Assembly (NCBI RefSeq): GCF_020400655.1
Contig: NZ_JAINRC010000011.1
Coordinates: 248,001-312,000, forward strand
Origin: Streptomyces spinosus
GTDB lineage: Bacteria > Actinomycetota > Actinomycetes > Streptomycetales > Streptomycetaceae
DNA length: 64,000 nucleotides
Reading direction: 5' to 3'
Part shown: positions 42,267-50,974 of the stretch, in pieces
Layout of the letters: every line of letters starts with the position of its first letter
Position numbering within the stretch: the stretch's first letter is position 1
Translations under genes and position numbers: made by a program
Notes under the pieces: model-generated
The model's input: only the letters and a program-made list of their open reading frames with translations
What the model was told of the DNA's origin: nothing
Databases searched by the model: none

Positions 42267-42887
42267 CTACGCCCGCAGGTGGGCCAGCACCTCGTCGGCC
42301 ACCGGATACGGCCGCTCCTCCGGCAGCAGCGCCCCCGCCCGCTCCAGCTGCCCCGCCCGCACCAGCCCGTGGATCTCCGTGGCCAGCGGCGTGACGTCCT
42401 CGATGCCGACGATCCACTCGTCGGCGTACCGGGCCGCCGCCCGACCGGCGAGGCCGAGCTGCAACGACCGGTGCGGCAGTGGGTTCAGGTGCAGATCCCG
42501 CTCCGGGTCCCACTGCACCCGGGCGGGGCAGCGCGCCAACTCCGCCTTCCAGGCGGCCTGGTCCGTGTGGAGCGCGGGCACGTAGTGGGACAGGCAGGCG
42601 TGGCGCAGGGCCCACTCGAAGCCGTCCCGGCAGATCTCGACGGCCAGGACGGTCTCCTGGTCCTCCTTGGTGCCCCAGCCGCAGCGGTACATCATCCACA
42701 GGAACGACGGCTTGATCCAGGTCATCCGGTCCCGCTTCCAGGCGGACGGAAAGCGTCCGGTGCGGGCGGCGGCCCGGCCGATCCGCGGGCTGTAGGCCTG
42801 GTAGACGGTGACCGTGCTCTCGGTGTGCCGGGCGCGGACGCGGAACCGGGGCTCCGTGCCGGCGAGTTGTGCGCTCTGTTCGTTCAC
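42267..42887 (-). CDS. DUF4291 domain protein
   Basis: A 206-residue protein with the DUF4291 hallmarks: TVTVYQAYSPRIGRAAARTG, DRMTWIKPSFLWMMYRCGW and VLAVEICRDGFEWAL. Its function is unknown; an RNA-ligase-like or nucleic-acid role has been suggested for related folds but I do not claim it. The GTG at 42887 is chosen as the start because the conserved region begins ~30 residues on; an upstream frame extension to 42944 is possible. Confidence 0.85.
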   Translation of the reverse strand: MNEQSAQLAGTEPRFRVRARHTESTVTVYQAYSPRIGRAAARTGRFPSAWKRDRMTWIKPSFLWMMYRCGWGTKEDQETVLAVEICRDGFEWALRHACLSHYVPALHTDQAAWKAELARCPARVQWDPERDLHLNPLPHRSLQLGLAGRAAARYADEWIVGIEDVTPLATEIHGLVRAGQLERAGALLPEERPYPVADEVLAHLRA

Positions 42888-42947
42888 CGGGACAGGTTCG
42901 GCCGCGCGACCCGCCCGGCACCACCGAATATTCACCCCGCACACCTC

Positions 42948-42976
42948 TTGGCTGCGCGCCCGCCGTGCCCAACACT
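42948..42976 (+). promoter_or_regulatory. Promoter of the SnoaL-like gene
   Basis: TTGGCT (42948-42953) and AACACT (42971-42976) have 17-bp spacing; ATG 42983 follows 6 nt later. Candidate leaderless promoter. Confidence 0.45.
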
Positions 42977-42982
42977 GTGCCG

Positions 42983-43447
42983 ATGACCCAGCGTGCGGAG
43001 TTCGCGACCGTGAGGGACCGCCTGGCCGTGGACGACCTCGTCACCGCGTACGCGGTGGCGGTGGACGACGGCGACTGGACGGCGTACCGAGGGCTGTTCA
43101 CGGCGGACGGACGCGCCGACTACCGCTCGGCGGGCGGTGTCGAGGGCGACGCCGGCCGGGTCGCCGCCTGGCTCGCCGGGGACCTGGCCCGGTTCGCCGT
43201 GCGCCAGCACCTGATCGTCAACCGCCAGGTCCGCTTCGGTGTCCTGGACCAGGACACCGGTGACACCGCCCGGGTCCGCGCCGACTACCTCAGCCCCATG
43301 GGCGTCACCGACCCCGGCGGCCTGGCCGCCCCGGACCTGGTGTGCGGCGGCCGCTACGACTTCGGGCTGCTGCGCACCGCCGAGGGCTGGCGCCTGAGCC
43401 AGGTCGTCGTACACGAGAAGTGGCGCCGCGGGCCCGGAGCCCCGTAA
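42983..43447 (+). CDS. SnoaL-like/nuclear-transport-factor-2-fold protein
   Basis: A 154-residue NTF2-like protein: RDRLAVDDLVTAYAVAVDDGDWTAYRGLFTADG is the first helix and strand, followed by VRQHLIVNRQVRFGVL, ARVRADYLSPMG, and GRYDFGLLRTAEGWRLSQVVVHEKW, the typical SnoaL-like/aromatic-dehydratase-like order. Substrate unknown. The last codons (GPGAP-stop) are copied just downstream. Confidence 0.88.
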   Translation: MTQRAEFATVRDRLAVDDLVTAYAVAVDDGDWTAYRGLFTADGRADYRSAGGVEGDAGRVAAWLAGDLARFAVRQHLIVNRQVRFGVLDQDTGDTARVRADYLSPMGVTDPGGLAAPDLVCGGRYDFGLLRTAEGWRLSQVVVHEKWRRGPGAP

Positions 43448-43484
43448 CGGCGCGGGCCCGGAGCCCCGAACGGCGCGGGGGCCG
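43422..43484. repeat. Tandem copies of the SnoaL-like gene 3' end
   Basis: The end of the gene (starting 43422, Arg-Gly-Pro-Gly-Ala-Pro-stop) is repeated at 43449-43471 with only minor change and again, degraded, from 43472. The copies carry the same terminal codons but no further coding. Confidence 0.7.
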
Positions 43485-43605
43485 TACCGGCGTGCGGAGC
43501 CGCACGTCCCCCGGACGCCGTACGGCCGCCGCGGACCGGCCGGAAGGCGCACGGACTTCCCCTCACCGCGCACACTGGACGCATCGCTGGGTAGGGAGGC
43601 TCCCT

Positions 43606-45180
43606 ATGAGGACGATCAACCGCTGGCTGACCTCCCCCTGGCGCCGCTCGGCCGCCGCCGCCCTCGCCGGTGCCCTGCCGGTGCTGTCGTTCCCGGCCCC
43701 CTCGCTGTGGTGGTTCGCGTACATCGCGCTGGTGCCGTGGATCCTGCTCGCCCGCGCCGCGCCGACCGGGCGACGGGCCGCCTACGACGGCTGGTGGGGC
43801 GGCGTCGGCTTCCTGACGGCCGTCCACCACTGGCTGCTGCCGAGCCTGCACGTGTTCATCTTCCTGATCGCCGCCCTGCTGGGCCTGCTCTGGGCGCCCT
43901 GGGGCCTGCTGGTGCGCCGGTTCCTCGGCGGGGCTCCGTCGGCGGGCCGGTGCGCCGCCGCGCTGGTGGTGCTGCCCTCGGCCTGGCTGGCGGTGGAACT
44001 GGTCCGGTCCTGGCAGGGGCTCGGGGGGCCGTGGGGCATGCTCGGCGCCAGCCAGTGGCAGGTGGGCCCGGCGCTGCGGCTGGCCTCGGTGGGCGGGGTC
44101 TGGCTGCTCAGCTTCCTGGTGGTGGCCGTCAACGTCGCCGTGGCCGTGCTGGTCGCCGTCCGCGCGTCGCGGGTGCCGGCCGTGGCCTCGCTGGTCGCCA
44201 CGGCCGCCGTGACCACGGCCGCGTGGGCCTGGGCACCGCGCCCGGACGTCGACGGGCGGGTGCGGATCGCCGTCGTCCAGCCGGGGATCGTGGCCGGAAA
44301 GGACAGCGGCGACAAGCGGTTCGACCAGGAGGAGCGGCTGACCCGGCGGCTCGCCGGGCAGGGCGCCGACCTGGTCGTGTGGGGCGAGTCCAGTGTCGGT
44401 TTCGACCTGGACGACCGCCCCGACCTGGCCCGGCGGCTCGCCGCGCTGTCCCGCGAGACCGGTGCCGACGTACTGGTCAACGTGGACGCCCGCCGCTCCG
44501 ACCGGCCCGGCATCTACAAGAGTTCGGTGCTGGTCGGCCCGGACGGCCCGACCGGCGACCGCTACGACAAGATGCGGCTGGTCCCGTTCGGCGAGTACAT
44601 ACCGGCCCGTTCACTGCTCGGCTGGGCCACCTCGGTCGGCCGGGCCGCCGGCGAGGACCGGCACCGCGGCTCGGAACAGACCGTGATGAACGTCGGGCAC
44701 GGGCTGCGCATCGGCCCGCTGATCTGCTTCGAGACCGCTTTCCCCGACATGAGCCGGCACCTCGCCGAGGACGGTGCGGACATCCTCCTCGGCCAGTCGT
44801 CCACCTCGTCCTTCCAGCACAGCTGGGCACCGGAGCAGCACGCCTCGCTGGCCGCGCTGCGCGCCGCGGAGACCGGCCGCCCGATGGTGCACGCCACCCT
44901 CACCGGCGTCTCGGCGGTGTACGGCCCGGACGGGCAGCGCCTCGGCCCCTGGCTCGGCACCGGCGCGAGCACCGCGCGCGTGTACGAGGTCCCGCTCGCG
45001 CACGGCGTCACACCGTACGTCCGCTACGGTGACTGGCCGGTGGACGCGGCGCTGCTGGTGCTGGCCACGCTGTGCGTGACCGAGGGGGCGCGGGCGCTCA
45101 GGCTGCGCCGCAGCGGTCCTGAACCGCTCGCACCACCCGCTCGCACAGTTCATGGGTCGCCAGCGCGTCCCTGGCGCTGA
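43606..45180 (+). CDS. lnt: Apolipoprotein N-acyltransferase
   Basis: A 524-residue enzyme: six N-terminal transmembrane helices, then a nitrilase-fold periplasmic-side domain. The catalytic triad is visible: Glu261 in VVWGESS, Lys322 in YDKMRLVPFGEYIP and Cys374 in GPLICFETAF. It adds the third acyl chain to the N-terminal Cys of lipoproteins. ATG 43606 follows AGGGAGGC. Its last 83 nt overlap the convergent Gfo/Idh gene. Confidence 0.96.
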   Translation: MRTINRWLTSPWRRSAAAALAGALPVLSFPAPSLWWFAYIALVPWILLARAAPTGRRAAYDGWWGGVGFLTAVHHWLLPSLHVFIFLIAALLGLLWAPWGLLVRRFLGGAPSAGRCAAALVVLPSAWLAVELVRSWQGLGGPWGMLGASQWQVGPALRLASVGGVWLLSFLVVAVNVAVAVLVAVRASRVPAVASLVATAAVTTAAWAWAPRPDVDGRVRIAVVQPGIVAGKDSGDKRFDQEERLTRRLAGQGADLVVWGESSVGFDLDDRPDLARRLAALSRETGADVLVNVDARRSDRPGIYKSSVLVGPDGPTGDRYDKMRLVPFGEYIPARSLLGWATSVGRAAGEDRHRGSEQTVMNVGHGLRIGPLICFETAFPDMSRHLAEDGADILLGQSSTSSFQHSWAPEQHASLAALRAAETGRPMVHATLTGVSAVYGPDGQRLGPWLGTGASTARVYEVPLAHGVTPYVRYGDWPVDAALLVLATLCVTEGARALRLRRSGPEPLAPPARTVHGSPARPWR

Positions 45181-46009
45181 GCGGCTTCCCGGCCCGCACG
45201 GCGTCGAGGAACGCGAGGGCCGCCTGCTCGATGCCGCGCTGGCGGGCCACCGGAACCCAGTCGCCGCGCCGGCGCACGGTCGGCTGCCCCTTGTGGTCGA
45301 TCACGTCGGCGAGGTTGACCACCTGACGCTTGGTGTCCTGTCCGGACACCTCCAGGATCTCCTCGGTGGAGCCGCTGAGCCGGTTCATCACGCCGAGCGC
45401 GGTGAAGCCGTCGCCGCCGAGCTGGAGCACGACGTGGTGCAGCAGCCCGCCCTCGGCGCGGGCGCGCACGGTGACGTCGTCGACCGGGCCCGGCACCAGG
45501 AAGCGCAGGGTGTCGACGACGTGGATGAAGTCGTCCAGGATCATCGAGCGCGGTTCCTCGGGCAGCCCGACCCGGTTCTTCTGCATGAGGATCAGCTCGC
45601 GCGGGTGGTCCAGGCACTGGGCGTACCCGGGGGCGTACCGGCGGTTGAAGCCGACGGACAGCGGGACGCCCCGCCGCTCGGCGAGACCCACGAGGCGTTC
45701 GGAGTCGGCGAGTTCGTAGGCGAGGGGCTTGTCCACGTACGTCGGCACACCGGCCTCCAGCAGCCGGGTGACGATCTCGGGGTGGACGGCGGTGGGGGCG
45801 TGCACGAAGGCCGCGTCGAGACCGGCGGCGAGCAGCGAGTCCAGGGTGGTGTGCCGCTGCTCCCGGGGCAGGTGCAGGCTGTCGCCGACCCGCTCCAGGG
45901 TGGCGGGCGTGCGGGTCTGCAGGTGCAGGTCGACCCCCGGCTGCGTGCCGAGCACCGGCAGATACGCCTTCTGCGCGATGTCCCCGAGTCCGATGCAGCC
46001 GACCTTCAC
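45098..46009 (-). CDS. Gfo/Idh/MocA-family oxidoreductase
   Basis: A 303-residue NAD(P)-dependent oxidoreductase: KVGCIGLGDIAQKAYLPVL is the Rossmann start, AAFVHAPTAVHPEIV and the catalytic-type PTYVDKPLAYELADSE (EKP equivalent, DKP) follow near residue 95, and FNRRYAPGYAQ follows. The substrate is probably a sugar or cyclitol. GTG 46009 follows GGGGAGAG. It overlaps lnt by 83 nt tail-to-tail. Confidence 0.93.
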   Translation of the reverse strand: MKVGCIGLGDIAQKAYLPVLGTQPGVDLHLQTRTPATLERVGDSLHLPREQRHTTLDSLLAAGLDAAFVHAPTAVHPEIVTRLLEAGVPTYVDKPLAYELADSERLVGLAERRGVPLSVGFNRRYAPGYAQCLDHPRELILMQKNRVGLPEEPRSMILDDFIHVVDTLRFLVPGPVDDVTVRARAEGGLLHHVVLQLGGDGFTALGVMNRLSGSTEEILEVSGQDTKRQVVNLADVIDHKGQPTVRRRGDWVPVARQRGIEQAALAFLDAVRAGKPLSARDALATHELCERVVRAVQDRCGAA

Positions 46010-46349
46010 GTGCTCTCCCCTACGGCTTGCCTGCGCGTTTCCTGCCGGAAGCATACGGGGGCCGTCGTCGGGCGATGGCGCCGAAGTCCGCGGGAGGAGC
46101 GCGGGCCCGGCCGTTCCCGGTACGGCGACGGCGGTCGTGCGCGGGCGCCGGCCGGCGGTGCGGGCGGACAGGGGCCCGCGAGGAGCCGTAGTCCCGGATT
46201 CCGCGGCGACCGCACGGGCGCCGGCGGGCGGCGGGACGTCAGCTTCGGTACGACGCGTCGCCCGGTGGGGGCATGCGGTCACCCGTACGGGGCACCGGAT
46301 GCGGCGTCCCCGGTGCCAAGCCGGCCGCGGGCCCAGCAGAGTTGCGCGG
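46010..46349. other. Intergenic region without gene
   Basis: 340 bp between the divergent Gfo/Idh and lipoprotein genes. I see no ORF with family support; it is very GC-rich and probably carries the two promoters. Confidence 0.4.
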
Positions 46350-46829
46350 GTGCATCGAACGACGACCACCGCAGCGCTTCTGGTCACCGTGGCCGTCACG
46401 GCCCTCTCCGGCTGTGTGACGGTGCGGCACGCGGAGCCGGCGGCGCCGCCGCCGGACAGCGCGCCCTCGCAGCCCGCGGTGCCCCGGCCGGACGGCAGCC
46501 CGGAGCCCCGGGTGGTGCAGGCACCGGTCCGCGAGGCGCTGGAGAGGACCGGCCCGTCCCGGCGTCCGGAGCGCTCCGCGCCGCCCGCCCGGCACCCGGC
46601 TCCGGCCGCGCCCGAGGTCACCCGCCGCCCGCCGGCCCCGCCCGGGCCCCCGCTCCCGGCCCCCTCCCGCCGGCCGCACACCCCCGCGTCCCTCCCACCC
46701 CCGGCGGTGACCGGTCCTTGGGACGTCTGCGCCCTGGGCAGGACATACGGCGGCTGGCAGCGGGACAGTCCGCAAGCGCGGATCTGCGCACAGGCCTACG
46801 GCCGCCGGCCGGCGCCCCGAACGCGGTGA
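46350..46829 (+). CDS. Proline-rich lipoprotein
   Basis: A 159-residue protein starting at GTG 46350. The first 22 residues are a lipoprotein signal peptide (LLVTVAVTALSGC; lipobox Leu-Ser-Gly-Cys at 19-22). The mature part is Pro/Ala/Arg-rich for about 95 residues, then a short conserved-looking C-terminal end with two Cys (VCALGRTYGGWQ and RICAQAYG). It would be a surface lipoprotein, matured via Lgt/LspA/Lnt. Function unknown; no operon partner. Confidence 0.75.
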   Translation: MHRTTTTAALLVTVAVTALSGCVTVRHAEPAAPPPDSAPSQPAVPRPDGSPEPRVVQAPVREALERTGPSRRPERSAPPARHPAPAAPEVTRRPPAPPGPPLPAPSRRPHTPASLPPPAVTGPWDVCALGRTYGGWQRDSPQARICAQAYGRRPAPRTR

Positions 46830-46940
46830 ACCCCGCCCTGGCGCCGGCCCTCCCCAGGCCCTGTCGTCGAGGTCCCGTCTCCGCCCGGAGGGCGGGCCGC
46901 GCGGCGTCGGGTGCGTGCCCTGGCCTCGTACCGGATGTAG

Positions 46941-47453
46941 CTAGCCCTGACGTGGTGGTTGCCAGCCCTCGTCGCCCAGGGGGCCGTCCTCCCCCAGCCG
47001 CAGTGCCAGACGGCTGATCTCGGACCGGACGCCCGCGCCGTAGCCGTCGTCGGCGAGGCAGCGCGCGGCGCTGCGCGCCCGGCGCAGATGGCTGCGGGCG
47101 GCCTCGGCGCGGCCCAGCTTGGCGTAGTCGGCGGCCAGGTTGAGGTGCAGGGAGGGGAAGAAGCCGCGCACGCTCGCCGGGTCCGCGCCCAGGCGGCCGT
47201 CGGCGATCTCCTCCGCGGCCGACAGTGCCCGCAGGTCCCAGGCGAGTTCGTCCGCCGGGTCGTCCTGGGTGTCGGCGAGGTAGTGGGCCAGGGTGCAGCG
47301 GTGCAGCGGGTCGCCGTCCTCGCCGACCTCCGCCCACAGATGCAGGAGGCGGCTGCGGGCCTCTTCGCGGTCGCCTCCGTGGTGCAGCATCACGACCTGC
47401 CCGATCCGCGTCGGCACGGCGTCCGGCGCCGCCTGTTCCTGTCGCTCCGCCAC
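46941..47453 (-). CDS. Tetratricopeptide-like helical hypothetical protein
   Basis: A 170-residue protein that looks like a small TPR-type solenoid: LLHLWAEVGEDGDPLHRCTLAHYLAD, LAWDLRALSAAEEIADG and LHLNLAADYAKLGRAEAARSHLRRARSAARCL form helical hairpins. It may be a protein-interaction factor. GTG 47453 follows a GGAGGGA site; the upstream ATG at 47477 does not. It is next to ung in the same direction, 164 bp apart. Confidence 0.75.
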   Translation of the reverse strand: MAERQEQAAPDAVPTRIGQVVMLHHGGDREEARSRLLHLWAEVGEDGDPLHRCTLAHYLADTQDDPADELAWDLRALSAAEEIADGRLGADPASVRGFFPSLHLNLAADYAKLGRAEAARSHLRRARSAARCLADDGYGAGVRSEISRLALRLGEDGPLGDEGWQPPRQG

Positions 47454-47554
47454 GGGGTCCCTCCGGGCCGTCGGCAATGGTCCGCTGCTGACGCTAACCG
47501 GCGCGCAGCGGATTCCCGGACAGGCGGCGCCGTCGTGCCGACGGCCGGTGGGCG

Positions 47555-47570
47555 ACCGCGGGCCCGCGGT
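47555..47570. repeat. 16-bp perfect palindrome
   Basis: ACCGCGGGCCCGCGGT lies between the TPR-like gene and ung on the same strand. It could be a protein site or cruciform; too short a loop for a usual terminator. Confidence 0.4.
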
Positions 47571-47616
47571 GGCCGGTCGTGGGCCCGCCGCGCGTTGCCC
47601 CCGGCCCCGGCCGCCG

Positions 47617-48300
47617 TCAGCCCAGGTTCGGGATGCGCCAGTCGACCGGCTCGTGCCCCTGCGCGGCGATCGCCTCGTTGATCTGCGTGAACGGACGGGA
47701 GCCGAAGAACTTCTTCGCGGACAGCGGCGAGGGGTGCGCGCCCTTGACCACGACGTGCCGGGTCTCGTCGATCAGCGGGAGCTTCTTCTGCGCGTAGTTG
47801 CCCCACAGGACGAAGACGGCCGGGTCGGGCCGGGAGGCCACCGCTCGGATCACCGCGTCCGTGAACTTCTCCCAGCCCTTGCCCTTGTGCGAGTTGGCCT
47901 CGCCGGCCCGGACCGTGAGGACCGCGTTGAGCAGCAGCACGCCCTGGCGGGCCCACGGCATCAGGTAGCCGTTGTCGGGGACGGGCAGGCCCAGCTCCTC
48001 CTGCATCTCCTTGTAGATGTTCCGCAGGGAGGGCGGGGTCTTCACACCGGGCCGGACCGAGAAGCACAGACCGTGGCCCTGGCCCTCGCCGTGGTACGGG
48101 TCCTGGCCGAGGATCAGGACCTTCACCCGCTCGTACGGCGTGGCGTCCAGCGCGGCGAAGACCTCCTCGCGCGGCGGGTAGACCGGTCCCCTCGCCCGCT
48201 CCTCCTCGACGAACTCGGTCAGCTCCTTGAAGTAGGGCTGCTGAAGCTCGTCGCCCAGAACCCCGCGCCAGGACTCGGGCAGCATGGCGATGTCGGTCAC
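47617..48300 (-). CDS. ung: Uracil-DNA glycosylase (family 1)
   Basis: A 227-residue family 1 UDG: the water-activating loop LGQDPYHGEGQGHG has Asp67 and His70; further VLWGNYAQKK and the DNA-intercalation loop HPSPLSAKKFFG are present. It removes uracil from DNA. GTG 48300 is the start. From memory this genus can have a second ung; no link to the adjacent substrate-binding protein. Confidence 0.96.
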   Translation of the reverse strand: MTDIAMLPESWRGVLGDELQQPYFKELTEFVEEERARGPVYPPREEVFAALDATPYERVKVLILGQDPYHGEGQGHGLCFSVRPGVKTPPSLRNIYKEMQEELGLPVPDNGYLMPWARQGVLLLNAVLTVRAGEANSHKGKGWEKFTDAVIRAVASRPDPAVFVLWGNYAQKKLPLIDETRHVVVKGAHPSPLSAKKFFGSRPFTQINEAIAAQGHEPVDWRIPNLG

Positions 48301-48420
48301 GTCAACGTCCTCACGATGTCGATCAACTACGGCGTGCGGTCACTTCCAGGTCTGAGAACCTACAGGCGACCACTGACAACCGGTGCCGCGAGGGCCGTCC
48401 GCGGGGCCCGGCAGCCGGGC

Positions 48421-49998
48421 TCACCAGCTGGTCTTGCGGTGCAGCATCCACATCATCATGATCGTCGAGGGGTCCAGGGCCTGCTCGCCGCCGGAGATGT
48501 CCACGCTGGCCGCGAGGAACTGCCGGCCTTGCCACAGCGGGATCAGCCGGGCGTCGTCCACCATGATCCGCTGGGCCGCCTCCACGTCCTTGACGGTCTG
48601 GGCGCGGTCGCTCTCCGCGCGCGCGTGGGGCAGCAGCCGGCCGGTGATCTCCTTGGCCGGGTAGGGCGTGCCGAGCGCGTTGTGCTCGCCGACGAACGGG
48701 GCGATGAAGTTGTCGGCGTCCGGGAAGTCGGGGAACCAGCCGCGTCCGAACACCGGGTACTCGCCGTTCTGGTAGCCGACCACGTAGCTCTTCCAGGGGC
48801 GGCTCCTGAGGGTGATGCTGAACAGGCCCGAGCCGTCCAGCTGCCGCTTCAGCTCCCGGAACATCAGGGCCGTCTCGGAGCCGTAGCGGTCGGTGGTGTA
48901 CCAGAGGGTGAGCGGGACGGGCCGGGTGATGCCGGCGTCGGAGAGGATCGCGCGGGCCTTGGCGACGCTCGGTTCGCCGTAGTCGTCGAAGAACGGGGTG
49001 GCGTGGCCGGTCAGCCCCTTGGGGACCATCGAGTACAGCGGGTCGACCGTGTCCTTGTAGACCTTGTGCGCGATGGCGCCCCGGTCCACGATCTGGGCGA
49101 TGGCCTTGCGCACGGCGGGCTGCCTGGCCCAGGGGTCCTTGGGGTTGAACACCAGGTAGCTGATGTCGGTGCCGGCTCCGTCGACCAGTTGCAGGTCCTC
49201 GCTGTCGTGTTCCTGGAGGGCGAGGATGTCGTCGGCGGCGAGGCCGCGGTAGGTGACGTCGATCTGCTTGTCCCGCAGCGCCTTGACCATGCCGGCGGAG
49301 TCCTTGAAGTAGCGGATGGTCACCGCGTCGTTCTGCCGTTTGGCGAAGCCCTGGTACTTGTCGTTGCGCACCAGGACGGCCTTGCCGCCCTCCTCGTAGG
49401 ACTGGAGCCGGTACGGGCCGGAGCCGTGGACCGTGGCGTCCTTGCGCAGGGAGTTGGCGGGGTAGTCGTCCGGGTCGACGATCGACATGGCAGGTGTGGC
49501 CAGCACGAACGGGAAGGTCGCGTCGGGCTGGTTGAGGTGGAAGACGATCTCGCGGTCGCCGTTGGCCCGGACGCGGTCCAGGCTGCCGAGCAGTCCGGCG
49601 GGACCGCCGGGGGCGTCGATGGTGCGGATGCGGTCGATGGAGTGCCGGACGGCCTCGGCGGTCAGCGGGTCGCCGTCGGCGAACGTCAGGCCGGGGCGCA
49701 GCCTGCAGCGGTAGGTGCGGCTCGTGGAGTCGGTGAAGGAGCAGCTCTCGGCGGCGTCGGGCTGGGGGGTGGTGGCGCCGTTCGGGTAGGCGAGGAGCGT
49801 CTGGAAGATGTTCCGGTACAGCTCCCAGGAACCGTCCCAGGCGCCGGCCGGGTCCAGGGTGCTGGGGGCGCTGGTGGTACCCACGACGATCGGACCCTGG
49901 CTGTCGGGGTCGCCGTCGGACAGCAGAGTGCATCCGGCCACCAGCGATATGGACGCGATCGCCGCGACTCTCCGCAGGAATCGGTTCCGGTTGAACAC
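48421..49998 (-). CDS. Family 5 extracellular solute-binding lipoprotein (peptide/oligopeptide type)
   Basis: A 525-residue SBP_bac_5 protein. The N-terminus is a lipoprotein signal (ASISLVAGC lipobox), then TLDPAGAWDGSWELYRNIFQ (opening), and LRPGLTFADGDPLTAEAVRHSIDRI (family signature region). It would deliver peptides or nickel-like ligands to an ABC permease, but no permease genes are nearby; it may use one elsewhere. GTG 49998 has GAGGAG at good spacing; GTG 50004 is too close to it. Confidence 0.9.
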   Translation of the reverse strand: MFNRNRFLRRVAAIASISLVAGCTLLSDGDPDSQGPIVVGTTSAPSTLDPAGAWDGSWELYRNIFQTLLAYPNGATTPQPDAAESCSFTDSTSRTYRCRLRPGLTFADGDPLTAEAVRHSIDRIRTIDAPGGPAGLLGSLDRVRANGDREIVFHLNQPDATFPFVLATPAMSIVDPDDYPANSLRKDATVHGSGPYRLQSYEEGGKAVLVRNDKYQGFAKRQNDAVTIRYFKDSAGMVKALRDKQIDVTYRGLAADDILALQEHDSEDLQLVDGAGTDISYLVFNPKDPWARQPAVRKAIAQIVDRGAIAHKVYKDTVDPLYSMVPKGLTGHATPFFDDYGEPSVAKARAILSDAGITRPVPLTLWYTTDRYGSETALMFRELKRQLDGSGLFSITLRSRPWKSYVVGYQNGEYPVFGRGWFPDFPDADNFIAPFVGEHNALGTPYPAKEITGRLLPHARAESDRAQTVKDVEAAQRIMVDDARLIPLWQGRQFLAASVDISGGEQALDPSTIMMMWMLHRKTSW

Positions 49999-50191
49999 GC
50001 GCACGCTCCTCGATCTGCCGTACCAAGGGTCGGCAGACCATACCGCAGCGTTCGGGGCCCTGAACCTGCCCGATTTCAGGCCGTGTTGATCGACTGAGCG
50101 GTGACGACGTTGTCATTCCGCTGTGCGGACGCCGTACGGCCTCCCGGGCGCCGATCCGTCCGAAAATCGACGCCCGGAAGAGATGCGCGGC

Positions 50192-50953
50192 TCAGCCCAC
50201 GCCGGCGTTGAGGAAGATGCCGCCGTCCACGACGAGGGTCTGACCGGTGATCCAGTCGGACTGCTCGGAGGTGAGGAACGCGGCGGCCCCGCCGATGTCG
50301 GAGGGCACACCGAGCCGGCCGAGCGGGTAGGCCGCGGCCGCCTCCTCCTCGCGGTTCTCGTACAGGGCCTGGGCGAACTTGGTCTTCACGACGGCCGGGG
50401 CGATCGCGTTGACCCGCACCCTGGGCGCGAACTCGTGCGCGAGCTGCTGTGTCAGGTTGATCATCGCGGCCTTGCTGACGCCGTAGGCGCCGATGAAGGG
50501 CGAGGGCGCGAGGCCCGCGATGGAGGCGATGTTGACGATCGCGCCGCCGTTGTCCTTCTGCCAGGCGTGCCAGGTCTTCTGGGCGAAGCCGAGCGCGGAG
50601 ATCACGTTGGTCTCGAAGACCTTGCGGGCGACGTTCAGGTCGAGGTCGGCGATCGGGCCGAACACCGGGTTGGTGCCCGCGTTGTTGACGAGGAAGTCGA
50701 CCCGGCCGAAGGCCTCCATGGTGCGGTCGACGACCTCGCTCTGGTGGTCGAGGTCGTGGGCCTTGCCTGCGACGCCGATGACGCGCTCGGCGCCGAGCTT
50801 CTCGACGGCCTCCTTCAGGGCGTCCTCGCCCCGGCCGGTGATGCACACGCGGTCGCCGCGCGCGATCAGCGCCTCGGCGACGCCGTAGCCGATACCGCGG
50901 CTGGCGCCGGTGACGATCGCGACCCTGCCGGAGGGCTCCGGGAGTTCAGTCAT
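50192..50953 (-). CDS. fabG: 3-oxoacyl-ACP reductase-like SDR
   Basis: A 253-residue classical SDR: TGASRGIGYGVAEALI (residues ~15-30), the NNAG motif in DFLVNNAGTNP, the catalytic Ser (NIASIAG) and Tyr/Lys in YGVSKAAMINL (about 160-170). With NADPH it reduces a 3-ketoacyl substrate, or another ketone. It lies 21 bp downstream of the other FabG-like gene in the same direction, likely one operon. Confidence 0.92.
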   Translation of the reverse strand: MTELPEPSGRVAIVTGASRGIGYGVAEALIARGDRVCITGRGEDALKEAVEKLGAERVIGVAGKAHDLDHQSEVVDRTMEAFGRVDFLVNNAGTNPVFGPIADLDLNVARKVFETNVISALGFAQKTWHAWQKDNGGAIVNIASIAGLAPSPFIGAYGVSKAAMINLTQQLAHEFAPRVRVNAIAPAVVKTKFAQALYENREEEAAAAYPLGRLGVPSDIGGAAAFLTSEQSDWITGQTLVVDGGIFLNAGVG

Positions 50954-50974
50954 GTCCGTGTTACCCCTGGATCC

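Noticed and set aside
45098..46681. Long upstream extension of the Gfo/Idh gene
   Set aside because: The Rossmann strand starts at GTG 46009, which has a good ribosome site; the extension is Arg/Gly-rich and antisense to the lipoprotein gene.
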